DNA of 64,000 bases from Sistotremastrum niveocremeum HHB9708 (lineage: Eukaryota; Basidiomycota; Agaricomycetes; Sistotremastrales; Sistotremastraceae), in assembly GCA_001630475.1 (NCBI GenBank), contig KV419409.1, positions 248,001 through 312,000 of the forward strand, given 5' to 3'. This document shows, in pieces, positions 11,938 through 24,600 of the stretch. How positions within the stretch are numbered: position 1 is the first letter of the stretch; each line of letters opens with the position of its first letter. A program made the translations under genes and the position numbers. The notes beneath the pieces are model-generated. The model did not search any database. It was not told the DNA's origin and was given only the letters and a program-made list of their open reading frames with translations.

Positions 11938-13721
11938 TTATATACTGATAGCCTGTTCAATGCTTCCAGGAGCAACGTTCGGCAACGTAACGCGGAAGAC
12001 CAAAATCTGGGTATCGATATCTTCACCGCCATTGAATGGGACGCCGTCGAAGAATCCTTGGGTGGAGATGAAATCGTTGTCCGACTATTAGTAATAATTC
12101 ATCAGCTACAGGAGGACCTAAGAAGTAAGGAAGACATACAGCGGTAAAGAGGAAATAGTCGTTGGGGAATTTGGGATCGTTGACGGGAGCGAGTGCGAGG
12201 GATTCGAATTTGGAATCAATGAGCTGAGAGCCGGTGGGATTGCCTGAAGAACCGAATGTTAGTATGTCATATTGTTTGAATAGGATAGAGCGTACCGTTA
12301 TGAAGACCGAATCTGGCTAACTGAACGGGGTCAAGAAAATTCACGAAAGGCACGTAGGTCGCAGGGGTAATTGAAGGGTCGAGTACACCGTCGGGAGACA
12401 CGGGATTCTTGGGGTTGTCAAACTTGGTTCCCCTGATATTCGTCGCTCCAGAAATATCGAAGAGATCCGCTTGTCTGCTTACATCAGCACCCTCCTTCAT
12501 GATGATCAGGTAGAAAGCTCACTTGTATGAAGAAGTAGAAGGACTGCCGCCTCCACCATTCGCATCTCTCGAAAGAACGAAGAAAGTCGTGTCGGTCAAG
12601 TAATGGAATTCACTCTGTGCCAGAGTATTTTGTTTGGAGTTTACGGGGAGAGGGACCACCCATTCTCCGAAGAGGGTAGGTTCGATATTCAATTCTTCGT
12701 TGGCTGGGGGGATGGTGTATCCAACCATGCGTGTGAATCGAGAAGTGGATTTATCAGAGCCTCCATCTTGGACTGTGGCGGATTGGAGAAGTGCAAAGAG
12801 TTTATCGCCGGTAGGTGAGATGGTGAGACCTTCGAATCCTTTGTTGCCTGCACGACCTGTCTGGGGATCGACAGCTTCGGTGAAGTTCAGTGAGCCGTTG
12901 TTGAGAGGGAGGAAGGCTTGGGGAGGTTGGATGGTTTGGAGGAGGAAGCCGCCAGAATTAAATTTGTAAATGTACGGGCCGGCCTCATCCGACGTCCACC
13001 AACTTTTTCACAGCGTTAGCCGAACAGATTCAAGTTCTAAAAATTGACCGACGTACGTTCCATCGGGGTTGATGGCGAGACCCTCCGCATCAATTGAAAG
13101 ACGATTGTCACTCGCCGAGGCAATTGGCATAGCGGGATCCGCTTCCGGTTGAATTCCAGCTCTACCATCCTTCGCTCTCACACCCAAAGGCTCCAATCCT
13201 GTCGGCTTCTTCCCGTCTCTCTCAGTATACAACAACGTCGAGCGGTACTTCAAGCTAAGCGTCTCTTGGGCGTCAGCAAAAGAAAGGTCGGCATCGCCAT
13301 AGTAGGGTTGTAAAGAGAAGTCGACGACGAATTGACGAGTTCGGTAATCGATAGTCGTGATGACGTTGAAGCCACGATCAGGCTGCATAATCAACGTTCC
13401 CGTGAAAGTTCCATTTGAGGTTTTCTTGAATGAACCACGTTTGATGTAGATGGCGCTACCTGCTCCTCCGAAAGTGTCCCCAGTGGATTCACGGAAGTTG
13501 GAAGGGATCCTGCCGAACCCCACCAAGCCCTAGAAAGTAACTTGTTTAGCAAGTCATGATTTGAGAAGGATGGAGAGTGATTCGCGTGCCTTGTTGGTGA
13601 GAGTGCTGCCTGCGATTTGCACTGAGACAGCAAACTTCGGGTCCGGCTCTGCTGTCGGTGCCGCGTGAGAGAGGCCAACGGCAGCGCATACCAGGGCAGC
13701 GAGAAAGGAGCGAGAGCGCAT
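11938..13721 (-). CDS. Secreted phytase-like esterase (PF13449 type)
   Basis: The start at 13721 gives MRSRSFLAALVCAAVGLSHA, a clear signal peptide with an Ala-x-Ala-like cleavage region. The protein is therefore expected to be exported. The body matches the 'esterase-like activity of phytase' family, a beta-propeller-like fold. Recognisable blocks are GFGRIPSNFRESTGDTFGG, the acidic LSIDAEGLAINPDGT, NKGFEGLTISPTGDKLFAL, FHYLTDTTFFVLSRDANG and SKFESLALAPVND. The exon after SDNDFISTQGFFDG ends at the stop at 11938. About seven introns are inferred and the protein is about 480 residues, usual for fungal members. Family members are linked to phosphate-ester or polyphosphate metabolism by similarity only; the substrate here is unknown. 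The gene is divergent from the sterol desaturase gene. Confidence 0.85.
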
Positions 13722-14575
13722 TTTCAACGTCAAGGCGCGCAGGAAGGGGGTGGTCAGATCCGTCGGTCAACATCTTATAGCAGAAGACGGTAGTGCTTGC
13801 GGGCAAGAAGAGAGTCGGGGATTAGTAGAAGAGCACGCGATGTTGGAAGCACGTTCGTGCAGTGATTGGATTGTCTGAGAGAACGGTGGCCTATTGGAAG
13901 GCTGATTGCGTGGAGACCGTAATTTTGAAGGCACGGGATGGAACGTGCATTATTTTTGAGCAATTTATAGATGAGGCGATCGAGATACAATGCCGATCAG
14001 GCACGGCAAGTTGCCAGGTGGCGTGCTTTGGTTTCATACACTTTCAAGACGCAGAGTGCAGCCATGAGGATAGAGAGCTAAATATTCTTGGATGACTTCT
14101 GGAAGTGAGCAGAGCGGCATCAGAATGCTCTCGTCATCAGGAGCAGGTAAAGTATCACAAGACCAAAAGCCAAGGGAAAGAATCGCCCAAGTGGGCGAGC
14201 GCTCGGTCTTTGGCAGGGTTCAACGACGTACGACACAGGACTGCGCTCAGCTTCGTTTTGAAAAGAAATTTACCTTCCAGAGCGAATATTTCCCAGAAAT
14301 TACAGCTGGTGAGGATGAAGATGCAGATGGCAAGTGCGCCGATAACGCCGAGAATGCCGGACGAAGACGGTGACGAGAGAAGATGCCGGACCGGCACGGG
14401 GAGTTACGGCAAAAGTCACGTGGCAATCGACTCGAAAAAGTGGTCTGACTTTGGTTCCCGTCGTCGTCTGGAATTTCCAGCTCGCCTCCTTGTCCTCGCC
14501 GTCAACCGCGGCTGGAGCCTTGCAGGAGAAACAGCGACAGACGTTCTCCAAATATTTCCACAATATTCTCGAGTC
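13722..14575. other. Divergent promoter region (phytase-like / ERG3)
   Basis: About 850 bp separates two divergent gene starts and must hold both promoters. The long open frame upstream of 14576 on the plus strand is in phase with ERG3, but it lacks family resemblance, so it is read as 5' leader. Confidence 0.5.
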
Positions 14576-15786
14576 ATGGATGTCATCCTCGCTCTTGCTG
14601 ACGAATATCTTCTCGATCGAGTCTGGGCACGACTAGTTCCAGGAACCCACGCTCTGCTTCATCTCCCTACCCAGTCCCACGCACTCTCTAAAAATGCTTC
14701 AATTATAGCTCCTCTGTCGAGCTGGTCGATATTCCAGCCTCCAGCCATCGCTTCAGCGTGGCCTCGAGATCACTTCACGCGCCAAATTTTATCTCTCACC
14801 GTTATCACCCTTATCGGAATATGCGTTCTATATTTCCTGTTCGCCTCCCTGTCATTCTACTTCATATTCAATCATGATATGATGCGACATCCACGCTTTC
14901 TGCCCAACCAAGTCAGACTGGAGATTATATGTTCACTATGGGCATTTCCCGGAATGACCTTGCTCACGTTGCCCTTCTTCCTCTCGGAAGTACGAGGCCA
15001 CACGCGATTATACGATAAAGTCGAGGACTACGGGTGGCCTTATCTGATAGCCAGTGTACCGATGTAAGTCTCGACCCTTTGTATTTTTCCTTCAGTTATC
15101 TGATCAGCTCCACCTTTTCGCATGTGCACGCTCTAGATTCTTGCTGTTTACCGATTACTGCATCTATTGGATACACCGATGGCTGCATGTCCCCTTCCTT
15201 TACAAAAGACTGCATAAACCCCATCACAAATGGATCAGTGCGTTATTTTCTCGGTTTTTTATATCTCCGGGAAGAGCCGACGCCTGACTTTCCTCATTCA
15301 GTCCCAACTCCCTACGCCTCACACGCTTTCCACGCCGTAGACGGTTGGGCTCAGTCTGTGCCGTATCACTTATTTATATATATCTTCCCTCTTCAACGGC
15401 ATCTTTACCTCGCTCTCTTCGTCTTCGTGAACTTCTGGTCGATCTTGGTAAGTGGCTCACCCCCTTCTTTTTTGTTTGAAATTGCTCCATGCGTTCTTCT
15501 AATGTTCGAGAAATAACCTTTGTGTCCGTGCTTCGTGAAAACCTCATGCTAATTTCTTCTTTCTCCCATGCCTTGTCAACAGATTCATGACTCGGATATG
15601 GTCACGGACCATCCTTTAGAAAAAGTCATCAACGGCCCATCACACCATACGCTGCATCATATCTACTTCACGTGCAATTATGGGCAATACTTCACCTGGG
15701 CCGACCGAGCAGGTGGAAGTTATCGACAACCACAAAAGGAGTTGGACCCGTTATTAGAAGTCAAAATGCTGAAGAAGGCTGATTGA
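14576..15786 (+). CDS. ERG3: Sterol C5-desaturase (ERG3 type, fatty acid hydroxylase superfamily)
   Basis: This enzyme introduces the C5-C6 double bond in ergosterol synthesis in the endoplasmic reticulum, using a di-iron centre. The start at 14576 gives [17 protein letters not shown], the usual beginning for basidiomycete ERG3. Two hydrophobic segments follow ([17 protein letters not shown] and the segment ending [13 protein letters not shown]). The three histidine clusters are all present: HRWLH, HKPHH and HTLHH, the last in [13 protein letters not shown]. Introns are at about 15064 (GTAAGT), 15238 (GTGCGT) and 15450 (GTAAGT). Splicing the second joins KWI to [15 protein letters not shown]. 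The stop is at 15784-15786. The protein is about 350 residues, normal for the family. No residue expected to bind iron is missing. Confidence 0.93.
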
Positions 15787-17065
15787 GCGAGCTCCTATTA
15801 ATTAATTTTCTGTTCACGATTTATGACTTCCACCATTCATTGCATTGCATTAGACGATTCCGCACTGGGGACAAACTAATTTAGAGTACATTGCCTAGTC
15901 CTGTTTTACTTATCGATATGACGATCATTTACTATCGCCAATACGACCGTCGGTGTCGCCGAGGACGAGCCTTGTATCGCGCGTCTGCTCGATCGCTGTG
16001 ACGATTACGATCACGCTCCTCTCCAGGCTCTCCCATGGCCCATGCGTCGCACCGCTAAGGCCTCCTCGCTGCGTCAATAGTGATCTGCTCTTCTTTCCAT
16101 ATGCCGGGTCTTCATGGTTGACCCAACTCTGGGGATGCATTTCTCAGCAATCGAGCCGCTCACACACTCTAGTCTGCAAAGCAGCTAGTGCCATCTGGCA
16201 CCAACGCACGAGGCATCCCCAAGAGCCCTCGTATACAGAATCCCACCTGATCCAGATAGCGGCCGCCCACACTGTCCATCGTGTGATATGCTCTCTTTGT
16301 TCTTCCTCAGCCTGGGCTGCCGTACCCGCCCCCGCGGTGCTCGTGGCGGTTCGCAAGCTTCTTCGTCTTCGCGGATGCGGGGGTTGCTCCGGACGTGTTG
16401 TATAGACTAATCTGCTTATCTCTGCGCGTCTGTATCTTCTCGTGGAGTTGCTCTCAAGCATGAACTATGTTGCTGCTCTATTCTATCCCGACTGGATACG
16501 TCCCCGACCGTCTCTGGTGGTGGGGCTGTGCGTTTCTCCCACCCTCACCGCGTGTGTCTCTCATCTGTCCCGTCTTCCTCCATATCATCAGTGTTGCTCG
16601 CTGTCGCTTTCGAGCCGGGTTGGGCTATGCGTCATCAATGCCGGTAAATGGGTCTTCCTCTTCTCTTCGGCAGGGATGTTAGAAGTCTTGTGCGACTGGT
16701 GACGATCGATACACTCTTTTCGATGGGATCATCTTGCTATTCACAAGGAGACTTGAGAACGAAGAGGAGATGCTTTCCGGAACCTTGTGGCACCACATGC
16801 GAATTCTGCCAAGACGCCCTTCGCTTCCACACTTATCTCTCTTTGCATTGCTCTCTTCGCCATGCGCTTACCATACGACGTCCATCGCGGACAGAATGGC
16901 CACACCGCGCCGTACGCAAGTAGATCACCCGTCCATTCATCCAGAACATTCGCAACCCTCGTATAAAAAGCCTCTCATTTTCTCTCATGGATCCTCATCC
17001 CAAAGAGCTTTCACCTTCTCAAGGCTCTCTGAGAACCTAGTCCATCTCGTCTTTCATCTCACGTC
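15787..17065. other. Long stretch with no supported gene; CT-rich leader before the peptidase
   Basis: No family resemblance in any frame. The last 300 bp are CT-rich with a TATA-like CGTATAAAAAG at about 16959-16969, roughly 100 bp before the peptidase start, consistent with its promoter. The rest holds only short open frames. Confidence 0.45.
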
Positions 17066-19121
17066 ATGGTCCGCACGGTATTCGTCTTCGTCTCCCTGCT
17101 CGCCGCTCTGGTGGCAGCTGTCCCCCACCCGTTCGTCGTCCACGAAGCCATCAATGGCGCCCCAGAGGGCTTCGTCCATGCTGGAACTCCCTCTCCCGAC
17201 ACCGAGCTCACCTTCCGCATCGGTCTCGTCCAGAACAACATTGCTGGCCTCCAGGAGAAGCTGCTCGTGATCAGCGATCCCGCTAGTGCCACCTATGGCC
17301 AGTGGATGAGCACTGAGGAGGTTAGTCTCGTCTTGTCGATCAAAACTCCGATCACTGACATCTTATCTTCTTAACGCTAGATCGTCGAATTCACCAAGCC
17401 GAGCGCTGCGACCGATGCCGCTGTCAAAGAATGGCTTGCTGAGAACGGCCTCACCGCTGCGACTACCTCCATCGCTGGTGATTGGCTTTCCATCACCACT
17501 ACCGTCGGCAAGGCCAACACTCTTTTCAACACCAAGTTCCAGTCCTTCGCCCACCCCGAGACTGGCAAGAGCTTCATCCGCACTCTCGCTTACTCGATCC
17601 CTGCCTCCCTCCAGGGTGCCGTCGAGGTTGTCCACCCCACTGTCACGTAAGTTTCATCTTTTCCACTTCATTATTCGCGGTTCTTATAACATTGGCAGTT
17701 TCCCCAACCCCCTCGGTGGTGTTCCCCGTCTCACCGCCTCCATCGGCAAGAGAGAGCTTAACGCTCTTGAGAAGAAGGACCTCGAGAGACGTGCAATCCC
17801 CGCCTCTTGCGCTACCACTATCACCCCGGCTTGCATCCAGGCTATCTACGGCGTACCTACCACCAAGGCTACCTCTTCCACCGTCAAGCTCGGCGTTTCT
17901 GGTTTCATCGACCAATTCGCCCAGACCGCTGATTTGAAGTCCTTCCTTACCAAGTTCCGTACTGATATCTCCTCCTCGACCACCTTCGCTCTCCAAACTC
18001 TTGATGGCGGATCTAACCCCCAGGGAAGGAACGATGCCGGTATTGAAGCCGTGAGTATTTCGGTCCCGAATTTGGCGCCGAATGAATTCTGACGATTTGT
18101 TTTGTAGAACCTCGATATTGAGTACACCATTGGTATCGCTACTGGTGTCCCTGTCACTTTCATCTCGGTCGGCGAGAACACCAAGGATGGCGATCTCGGT
18201 GGTTTCCTCGATATCATCAACTTCATCCAGGGCGAAGCTGCTGCTTCTCGTCCTCAGGTCTTGACCACCTCTTACGGACAGAACGAGAACACCGTCACCC
18301 GCGCCATGGCCAAGTAAGTCCCCGATCCGACAGTTAATAAATATGACTCTGATCGCGGACGTCTTTTAGCTCTCTTTGCAATGCTTACTCTACTCTCGGT
18401 GCCGCTGGTGTCTCCATCCTCTTCGCTTCTGGTGACGGTGGTGTTGCTGGCTCCCAGACCACCTCCTGCTCTACTTCCTTCTTGCCCACTTTCCCCTCCG
18501 GATGCCCCTTGTAAGCTTTCTTTCCCATCCCTAGTATTCCTCGCATCTCACCTCAGTGCCCAGCATGACCTCCGTCGGTGCCACCCAGGGAACTTCCCCC
18601 GAAACCGCCGCCAGCTTCTCATCCGGTGGCTTCTCCAACTTCTTCGCTCAACCCTCCTACCAATCTGCCCAAGTCAAGAGCTACCTCACCGCTCTCGGCT
18701 CCACCAACGCCGGCAAATTCAACACCTCCGGACGTGGCTTCCCTGATGTTGCTGCCCAGGGCGTCAACTTCCAGATCGTCGACGGTGGCCAGACTGGAGG
18801 AGTTGACGGAACCTCTTGCGCTTCTCCCACTTTCGCTGCTATCATCTCCTTGGTCAACGATCGCTTGATCGCTGCCGGCAAGCCCGTTCTTGGATTCTTG
18901 AACCCCTTCTTGTACTCCTCTGCTGGCACTGCTGCTCTCACTGATATCACTACTGGTGATAACCCGGGATGTGGCACCAATGGCTTCCCCGCCAAGGCTG
19001 GATGGGATCCCGTCAGTCTTTTCTCCTCCTCGTCATCTAGAATTTATACTGATACGATCTACAGGTCACTGGTCTCGGTACCCCCAACTTCGCCAAGTTG
19101 TTGACTGCCGTCGGTCTGTAA
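17066..19121 (+). CDS. Secreted S53 peptidase (sedolisin / tripeptidyl-peptidase type)
   Basis: An acid-active serine-carboxyl peptidase secreted as a proenzyme. The start at 17066 gives MVRTVFVFVSLLAALVAA, a signal peptide. A pro-kumamolisin activation domain follows (LTFRIGLVQNNIAGL, YGQWMSTEE, KEWLAENGL). The catalytic domain starts after the dibasic-rich GKRELNALEKKDLERR, a likely processing region. The Glu/Asp pair lies in GIEANLDIEY, the oxyanion-region Asp in LFASGDGG, and the catalytic Ser in DGTSCASPTFAAI. The usual family text is GTSASxP, so the Cys in place of Ser/Ala before the second Ala is a small variation. The C-terminal block TDITTGDNPGC, with the calcium-site Asp residues, is present, ending FAKLLTAVGL. 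Six introns are inferred. Codon use is strongly C-biased, which suggests high expression. Confidence 0.93.
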
Positions 19122-19707
19122 ATTGATCTAGATTTTATCATTGATCATCGGCATCTGGATTGGATGCTGAAGATTTGATCGCATTTTTCCTTGTTCACCA
19201 TTTTTATACATACATTCGTTCGTATTTGTGTATCTAGCAACTAAAACGCATGAATTCATTATGAAGTTAAGAAGTCTATTGAGCTGCGTGCGACAAATGA
19301 CACGGAAAATTCTCGTTCTTGGGCAGGGAGCTCCAAAGAATATGCCAGATTGCGGACACACCAGGGTTGACTCAAGGAAACGAATCACGAAGTGATCTGA
19401 GCATGAGTAACAGATGCGTTCTTGACAACCAAGACCAATCTCTCGTAATCTGATCACATCCAACTGGTATTTCCCACAAAGATGCAGGAGAGCTTGGTGG
19501 ATGCAATCAATTGGTCGGAATCTGAGAACACGGTTCGCTGACGAGCTCGTCGTCAGAATCGTATCCTGTAGTAACCGGCCGCGTCCTGGGATAGAGTCAT
19601 GTCAATTAGGGCCTCGCGTCCGAGCTCAGAACTGAGTCACTGAAGATTAGGGATGAAATAGAGAGAGCGCCCGTTCAAACTCCGCCGCCCACCGAGGTCC
19701 ACCAACC
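19122..19707. other. Intergenic stretch upstream of RAE1-like copy 1
   Basis: Peptidase 3' region and promoter of the next gene. An imperfect palindrome (CTGACGAGCTCGTCGTCAG) lies at about 19539-19557; no function is assigned. Confidence 0.4.
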
Positions 19708-21170
19708 ATGTCATTCTTCAATACCAACAATACAGCGACGTCTTCATCGACGGTGGCTGATAAAGATATTGAGGTCGCAGACGCGCCTACTGATTCTATC
19801 TCTTCGCTTGAGTTCAGTCCTACGGCTGATTATCTTGCGGTTGGAAGTTGGAGTAATGAGGTTAGTCTGTTGCTGGATTCGAGGAGGGCTGAGTTGTTCA
19901 CGATGGCTCATGAAACTGTGTAGGTTAGGATATATGAGGTTGGACAAAGCGGTCAGACGCAAGGGAAGGCTGCGTACTCACATGAGCAGCCGGTGTTGAG
20001 TGTTTGTTGGAATAAGGTGAAACTCATGCCATGCCCCGCTCTTACAACATACTGATCAGCTTACGTTTTGTGCGTTTAGGAAGGGACTCGTTTATTCTCT
20101 GGAGGAGCGGATAAAGCTGGACGAATGTTTGATGTTACGACTGGGCAGGCCCAGCAGGTTGCTCAGCATGACGCGCCCGTCAAATGCGTGAAGTGGATTG
20201 ATTCACCCAGTGGCGGGATCTTGGCGACGGGCAGTTGGGATAAAACAGTCAAGGTGCGAGATAAAAATTTTATCGCGTCACATCTCGTCTCAATGCGCAT
20301 AATCAGTACTGGGACCTTCGAACCCCTAACCCTGTCAGCACAGTTCAACTTCCTGAGCGTTGTTATACTATGGACGTAGTCTACCCGCTCATGGTAGTCG
20401 GCACTGCTGAACGACATATCCAAATGTACAACCTGGCTAACCCTACAACGCCCTATCGAGTGAGTCTTACCTCCCGACCGCCTCACGACGTTTGAGATGA
20501 ACAATCGTGTCGTAATAGGTTATTGAATCACCTTTGAAATGGCAAACGAGAGTAGTGTCTTGCTTTCCTGCAGCTAATGGTTTCGCAGTGGGTAGTATCG
20601 AGGGTCGCGTGGCAATTCAATACGTTGAAGAGAAGGACACCTCGTGCGTCGCATTCGCAAGCCGTTCACTATCACAGACTAAGCGTGGCTTACAGACAAA
20701 ACTTCTCGTTCAAGTGTCACCGCAAGGATGGTGGTACGAAAGACTCAACTCTCGTCTTTTCGGTAAATGATATCAGTTTCCATCAACAACATGGAACATT
20801 CTCCACAGCTGGTCCGTCATCATCTGTCACCTTTCTCATAATTTGCAGAAAAAACTCAACTGCCTATAGGTGCGGACGGTACCATCAACTTTTGGGATAA
20901 GGATTCGCGCACCCGCCTGAAGAGTAGGGTTTATTCAGCTACTTTCCAGGGATATCCAACTTACATGTATTGTTCTTTCCAGCATTCGATCCTGCTCCTG
21001 GACCTATAACTGCTACCGCTTTCAATCGTACTGGTTCCATCTATGCGTATGCCGTCTCCTACGACTGGTCGAAAGGCCATTCGGGCATGGTGGCCAATCA
21101 TCCCAACAAAGTTATGCTGCATGCTTGTAAGGAGGAAGAGGTCAAGAAGCGGGCCAAGGTGGCGAAGTAG
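19708..21170 (+). CDS. RAE1/Gle2-like WD40 mRNA export factor, copy 1
   Basis: A seven-bladed WD40 protein of the RAE1 family. RAE1 binds the GLEBS motif of Nup98-type nucleoporins and works in mRNA export and mitotic spindle assembly. The start at 19708 gives MSFFNTNNTATSS. The family blocks follow: [106 protein letters not shown] and NFSFKCHR. The last exon gives [16 protein letters not shown] and ends at 21170. About nine short introns match those of copy 2 near 27.7-29.2 kb. All blocks are in frame, so it looks functional. Sequence drift relative to copy 2 suggests copy 1 is the more divergent paralogue. It is convergent with the DUF6535 gene. Confidence 0.88.
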
Positions 21171-21639
21171 AATCTTAACTGGGGTCTCATATCTGTTTTG
21201 TCACTTCTCAGGTCTTTACCTTAAGTTTTGAAAGGTGGAACTTTCTCGTCATTTCGTTTTCACTTCTCGCGCACAACTACGGATCGTAATATATTGTTTC
21301 ATTGCTCTTCAGTGTCATGATTTTGCTCAGTATCAATATTCTCCACTCTCCCATCCTCTACAGAAACAAGCTACAAGTGCAATTAGCGCGTCAGCCGCCA
21401 CGATAGTGGCGGAAACATCAGGTTATCCTGGGCAATTTACTGCGGTTTCACGATGTTCTTCGATAAGTTCGGCGTGGCTAGAGTTTCCCTCCGATGCTCC
21501 TCCCACTGCAATGGGACCATCTCCAGATTCACGTGGATAATTGTCTTCTACAAGGGCATCGCTATCAGCCTCCGTCTCTGCAAGCTTCGACAACGCTATA
21601 CAGATTGTTAAATGGCGAAAGGGGATAGGATGGGAGGCC
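21171..21639. other. Convergent 3' region between RAE1-like copy 1 and DUF6535 gene
   Basis: Probable 3' untranslated sequence of both genes; nothing else recognised. Confidence 0.45.
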
Positions 21640-24600
21640 TCAACGCTCACTATAAAGAAGCTCCATGGCTCGCCTGCGAGTCTCTTCACTGAGTAGACTA
21701 TCAGGAGGGGGGCCAGCACACGTCTCGAGGAACTCGCGAACATCGCCGTCTAAAAGTTGGGGAGCCTCACAGCGATCGAAGTAGTTTAGAATGGCATCAC
21801 CAACTCCATCGAATTGAAGCAATGCGGGGTGGCTATCAATCATGGCCACCAGAGGCAAAAGATAGACTTCGGTCGGGAATCTGAATTCAGAGTCGAGCGC
21901 AGATAGAAAGGCATTCAACAATTGACACAGCTGGCGAACGTGATTGGGAGCGAATATAGTACTGTTGACGAAGTCGGAGAGATCGCGGGCGGTCTGTGCC
22001 TCTCGTCCGCGAACCAGTGTGATAACTAGCTTCCCGAAAAGTGGCAATTTACTTGGTCGCCATCCACCTATGATAAACGCGCAGAGGAAAGACCAAGGCT
22101 CCACTTGCTCAAGGATCATGGCAAGGAAGTCATCTTTGCCCTGGATTTGGAGAGTTTCGCAGTATTGTAAGGTGCGAGAAAATATTCGGCCATGATATGC
22201 GCGAGCTTCTTCCATGCCGTAGGTGGCTAAGATCCGGGCGAGGAAGGAAGCAGAAGAGGGCCCTAAAGCAGAAGAGTTGGACAACAAAGTATCAAAACAG
22301 TGCATCACTTTCGCTTGGTTGAATCGCGGAGGAGGATCCGCGAAGAAACCAGACATCCGGTCAAAGAGGTCATCTTCGCGTCCCCGGATTAAAAGTCTAA
22401 CGAATTCAGACTTCCATTGGCGACGTGGCATCCGGATCAGCGATCTGAGAATGGTACTGGGATCCACTTGCGCGAGAATGGATTCGATCAATGCCTTGTT
22501 GTTGGAAAGAGTCGACGAACAGAACCCGACCACTTCTCGGAAAACTCTCGCTTTGTAGCCAAATTCATCGTCCTCGTCGTAGATGAGTAACAATTGAGCG
22601 ACGCATGAAGTAGTTTCAAAGGGGGCGCCTGCGCTGCCAATGCCAGAGAGGAGACTGCTCAGAACTCGGACTGTGGATCGTGAGTTCGCCTCTGCAGGTG
22701 GATCCGCGAAGAAATGTAGCATGTTCTGCAGAATCAATGCTTCATGATTCTGAATCACAGCGCTGTAAAGAGCTTCGGGATATACCCAGTTGGCGCGCAG
22801 GGGTAATAGAAGAGATCGGAGGAGGACTGAGCGATCAAGCTGATCGAATATCAGCTTGGAAAAGCGACGGGGTGTATTGGAAGTTTCAGAGATGTTCCGA
22901 CAAAGCGTGAGGCAATAGGAAATGGTATCGTTGAAGTTTCCAGCTCGGTATTTCGATGTCACCTGACCGTCAAACTGCAAGAATTTTGCTAATGAATGGC
23001 CGAGTCTCCGCCCAGTCCTGGGATTCTGGTGAAGTCCACGAAGAAGAGCGCAGTATAAATATCGCATGTTCCGCATATTAGAGCCCGGAGGAGGCTCATT
23101 AAGAATTGAGGACATTGAAATGATGATACTGGCTTCATGTCTTTCAATGATAAGCGTGATGAGATCCCTATAGATATCCCACTGTGTCTCGCGATGGCCA
23201 ATGAAGGACTGCAAGAACGCCGCTCGATCAACACCCTTGAGGATCCTGGGAATGTGCACTGTCTCTCCTTGTTGGACGAGAGACATGCAGTAGGAAACAA
23301 GGTTGCTATATATCTCCAGTTGGTATGCCGTTTGACTGTCTCGTCCGTATACGCGTAGTATTTGGGCAAGACTTTGATCAAGTTCGACTGAGAAGGTCGG
23401 ATTCTGGGCGAGTCCATTGATGAGGTCGTGAATCAATCGCTTCATTTTGGGGACGTTAGTTCCTGGAGGTGGTTCGCAAAATGTCTTGGACATAGAACAG
23501 AGCATTTCCTCTTCATGTCCCAGGATAATCAGGGTGACGAAGTGGGGATAGGGCGCCGGTTTGGCAGCGACAGGACCAATGAAGGATTTGAGAAATGATA
23601 ACCGATCGACGTAAGTGAGGATCCGGGAGACGTGGTCTTTCTTTCCTCGCTGTAACAGCGATGTGCAGAATGAGACGATTTCGTTGAAGAGATCGAACTC
23701 GTATTTGGAATTTGCGCTTCCCCCATGCGCGCGCAGGATATCAGCAAGACAAAGATCCAACTCGATTGTCGCCTTGGCGTTCCGGGACAACCCAGATACG
23801 GTGTCGTGAAGCAAGCGGCGCATGTTTTGGACATTGATCCCTGCTGGGGGGCCACAAAACATAGGAGACATTGCACAAATGATGTCGGTTTCGTGGTCGC
23901 GAATGATCATCTTAATGAGATTATGAGGATATCTCCACGTCTTGTCTGGATGTTGAAGGAAAGAGCCAAGAACTGCCGGACGTTTGACACGCGAAAGTAT
24001 CCGAGTTACGTCATCGGGGTCCCCCTCTTCTAAGAGTGACTGGCAGTAATTGAAAGCCTTGCGGACGATGTCACTTCGCTCTCCAAGAGTGCCTTCGTGG
24101 CTGTATGCACACATGACCCTGCCAAGACACTCCTCTAGTGGCATTGACGCAGCTTCCGCTAGGTCTTGATTGCCAGGAAGGAATGAGGTGAAGAACACGC
24201 GCAGAGGGAAGTTGCGAAGGGACGAGCAGCGCTCGATAAGAAAGGGCATGAAATCGCTGCTCCATTTCTGATCTTGCAAAGATGACTCGTGCTGACGACA
24301 CCGTTTGGCGAACCCTCTGATTTGGTTTTCGACCGTGGCAAGAACCCGGAGCGATGCATCTGTGGCTCTCAGACGTTCAAAGGCGCTGGACAAGAGCTCC
24401 CAAGATTCCTCGCCCCAACGCGACCAGTCCGCGTAGGAGAGCGATGGGACTATCCGATCCAATGATTTCGGGTCGTTCACTTCGGCTATGAGTCGGAGGA
24501 AGGTATGGGCCTGTTTCCTTTGGTTGCTAGAATCGACGTGATCGTCCACATTTTTCGTTTTCCATCTTCGAGTAAACATTCTGTTGAGAAGCTTAATCAT

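Noticed and set aside
14105-14575. N-terminal extension of the ERG3 frame upstream of 14576.
   Set aside because: The extension is in frame but has no resemblance to ERG3, while [14 protein letters not shown] at 14576 is the usual family start.
19708-21170. RAE1-like copy 1 as a pseudogene.
   Set aside because: All WD40 blocks can be joined in frame with proper splice borders, with matching introns to copy 2 and no stop found.
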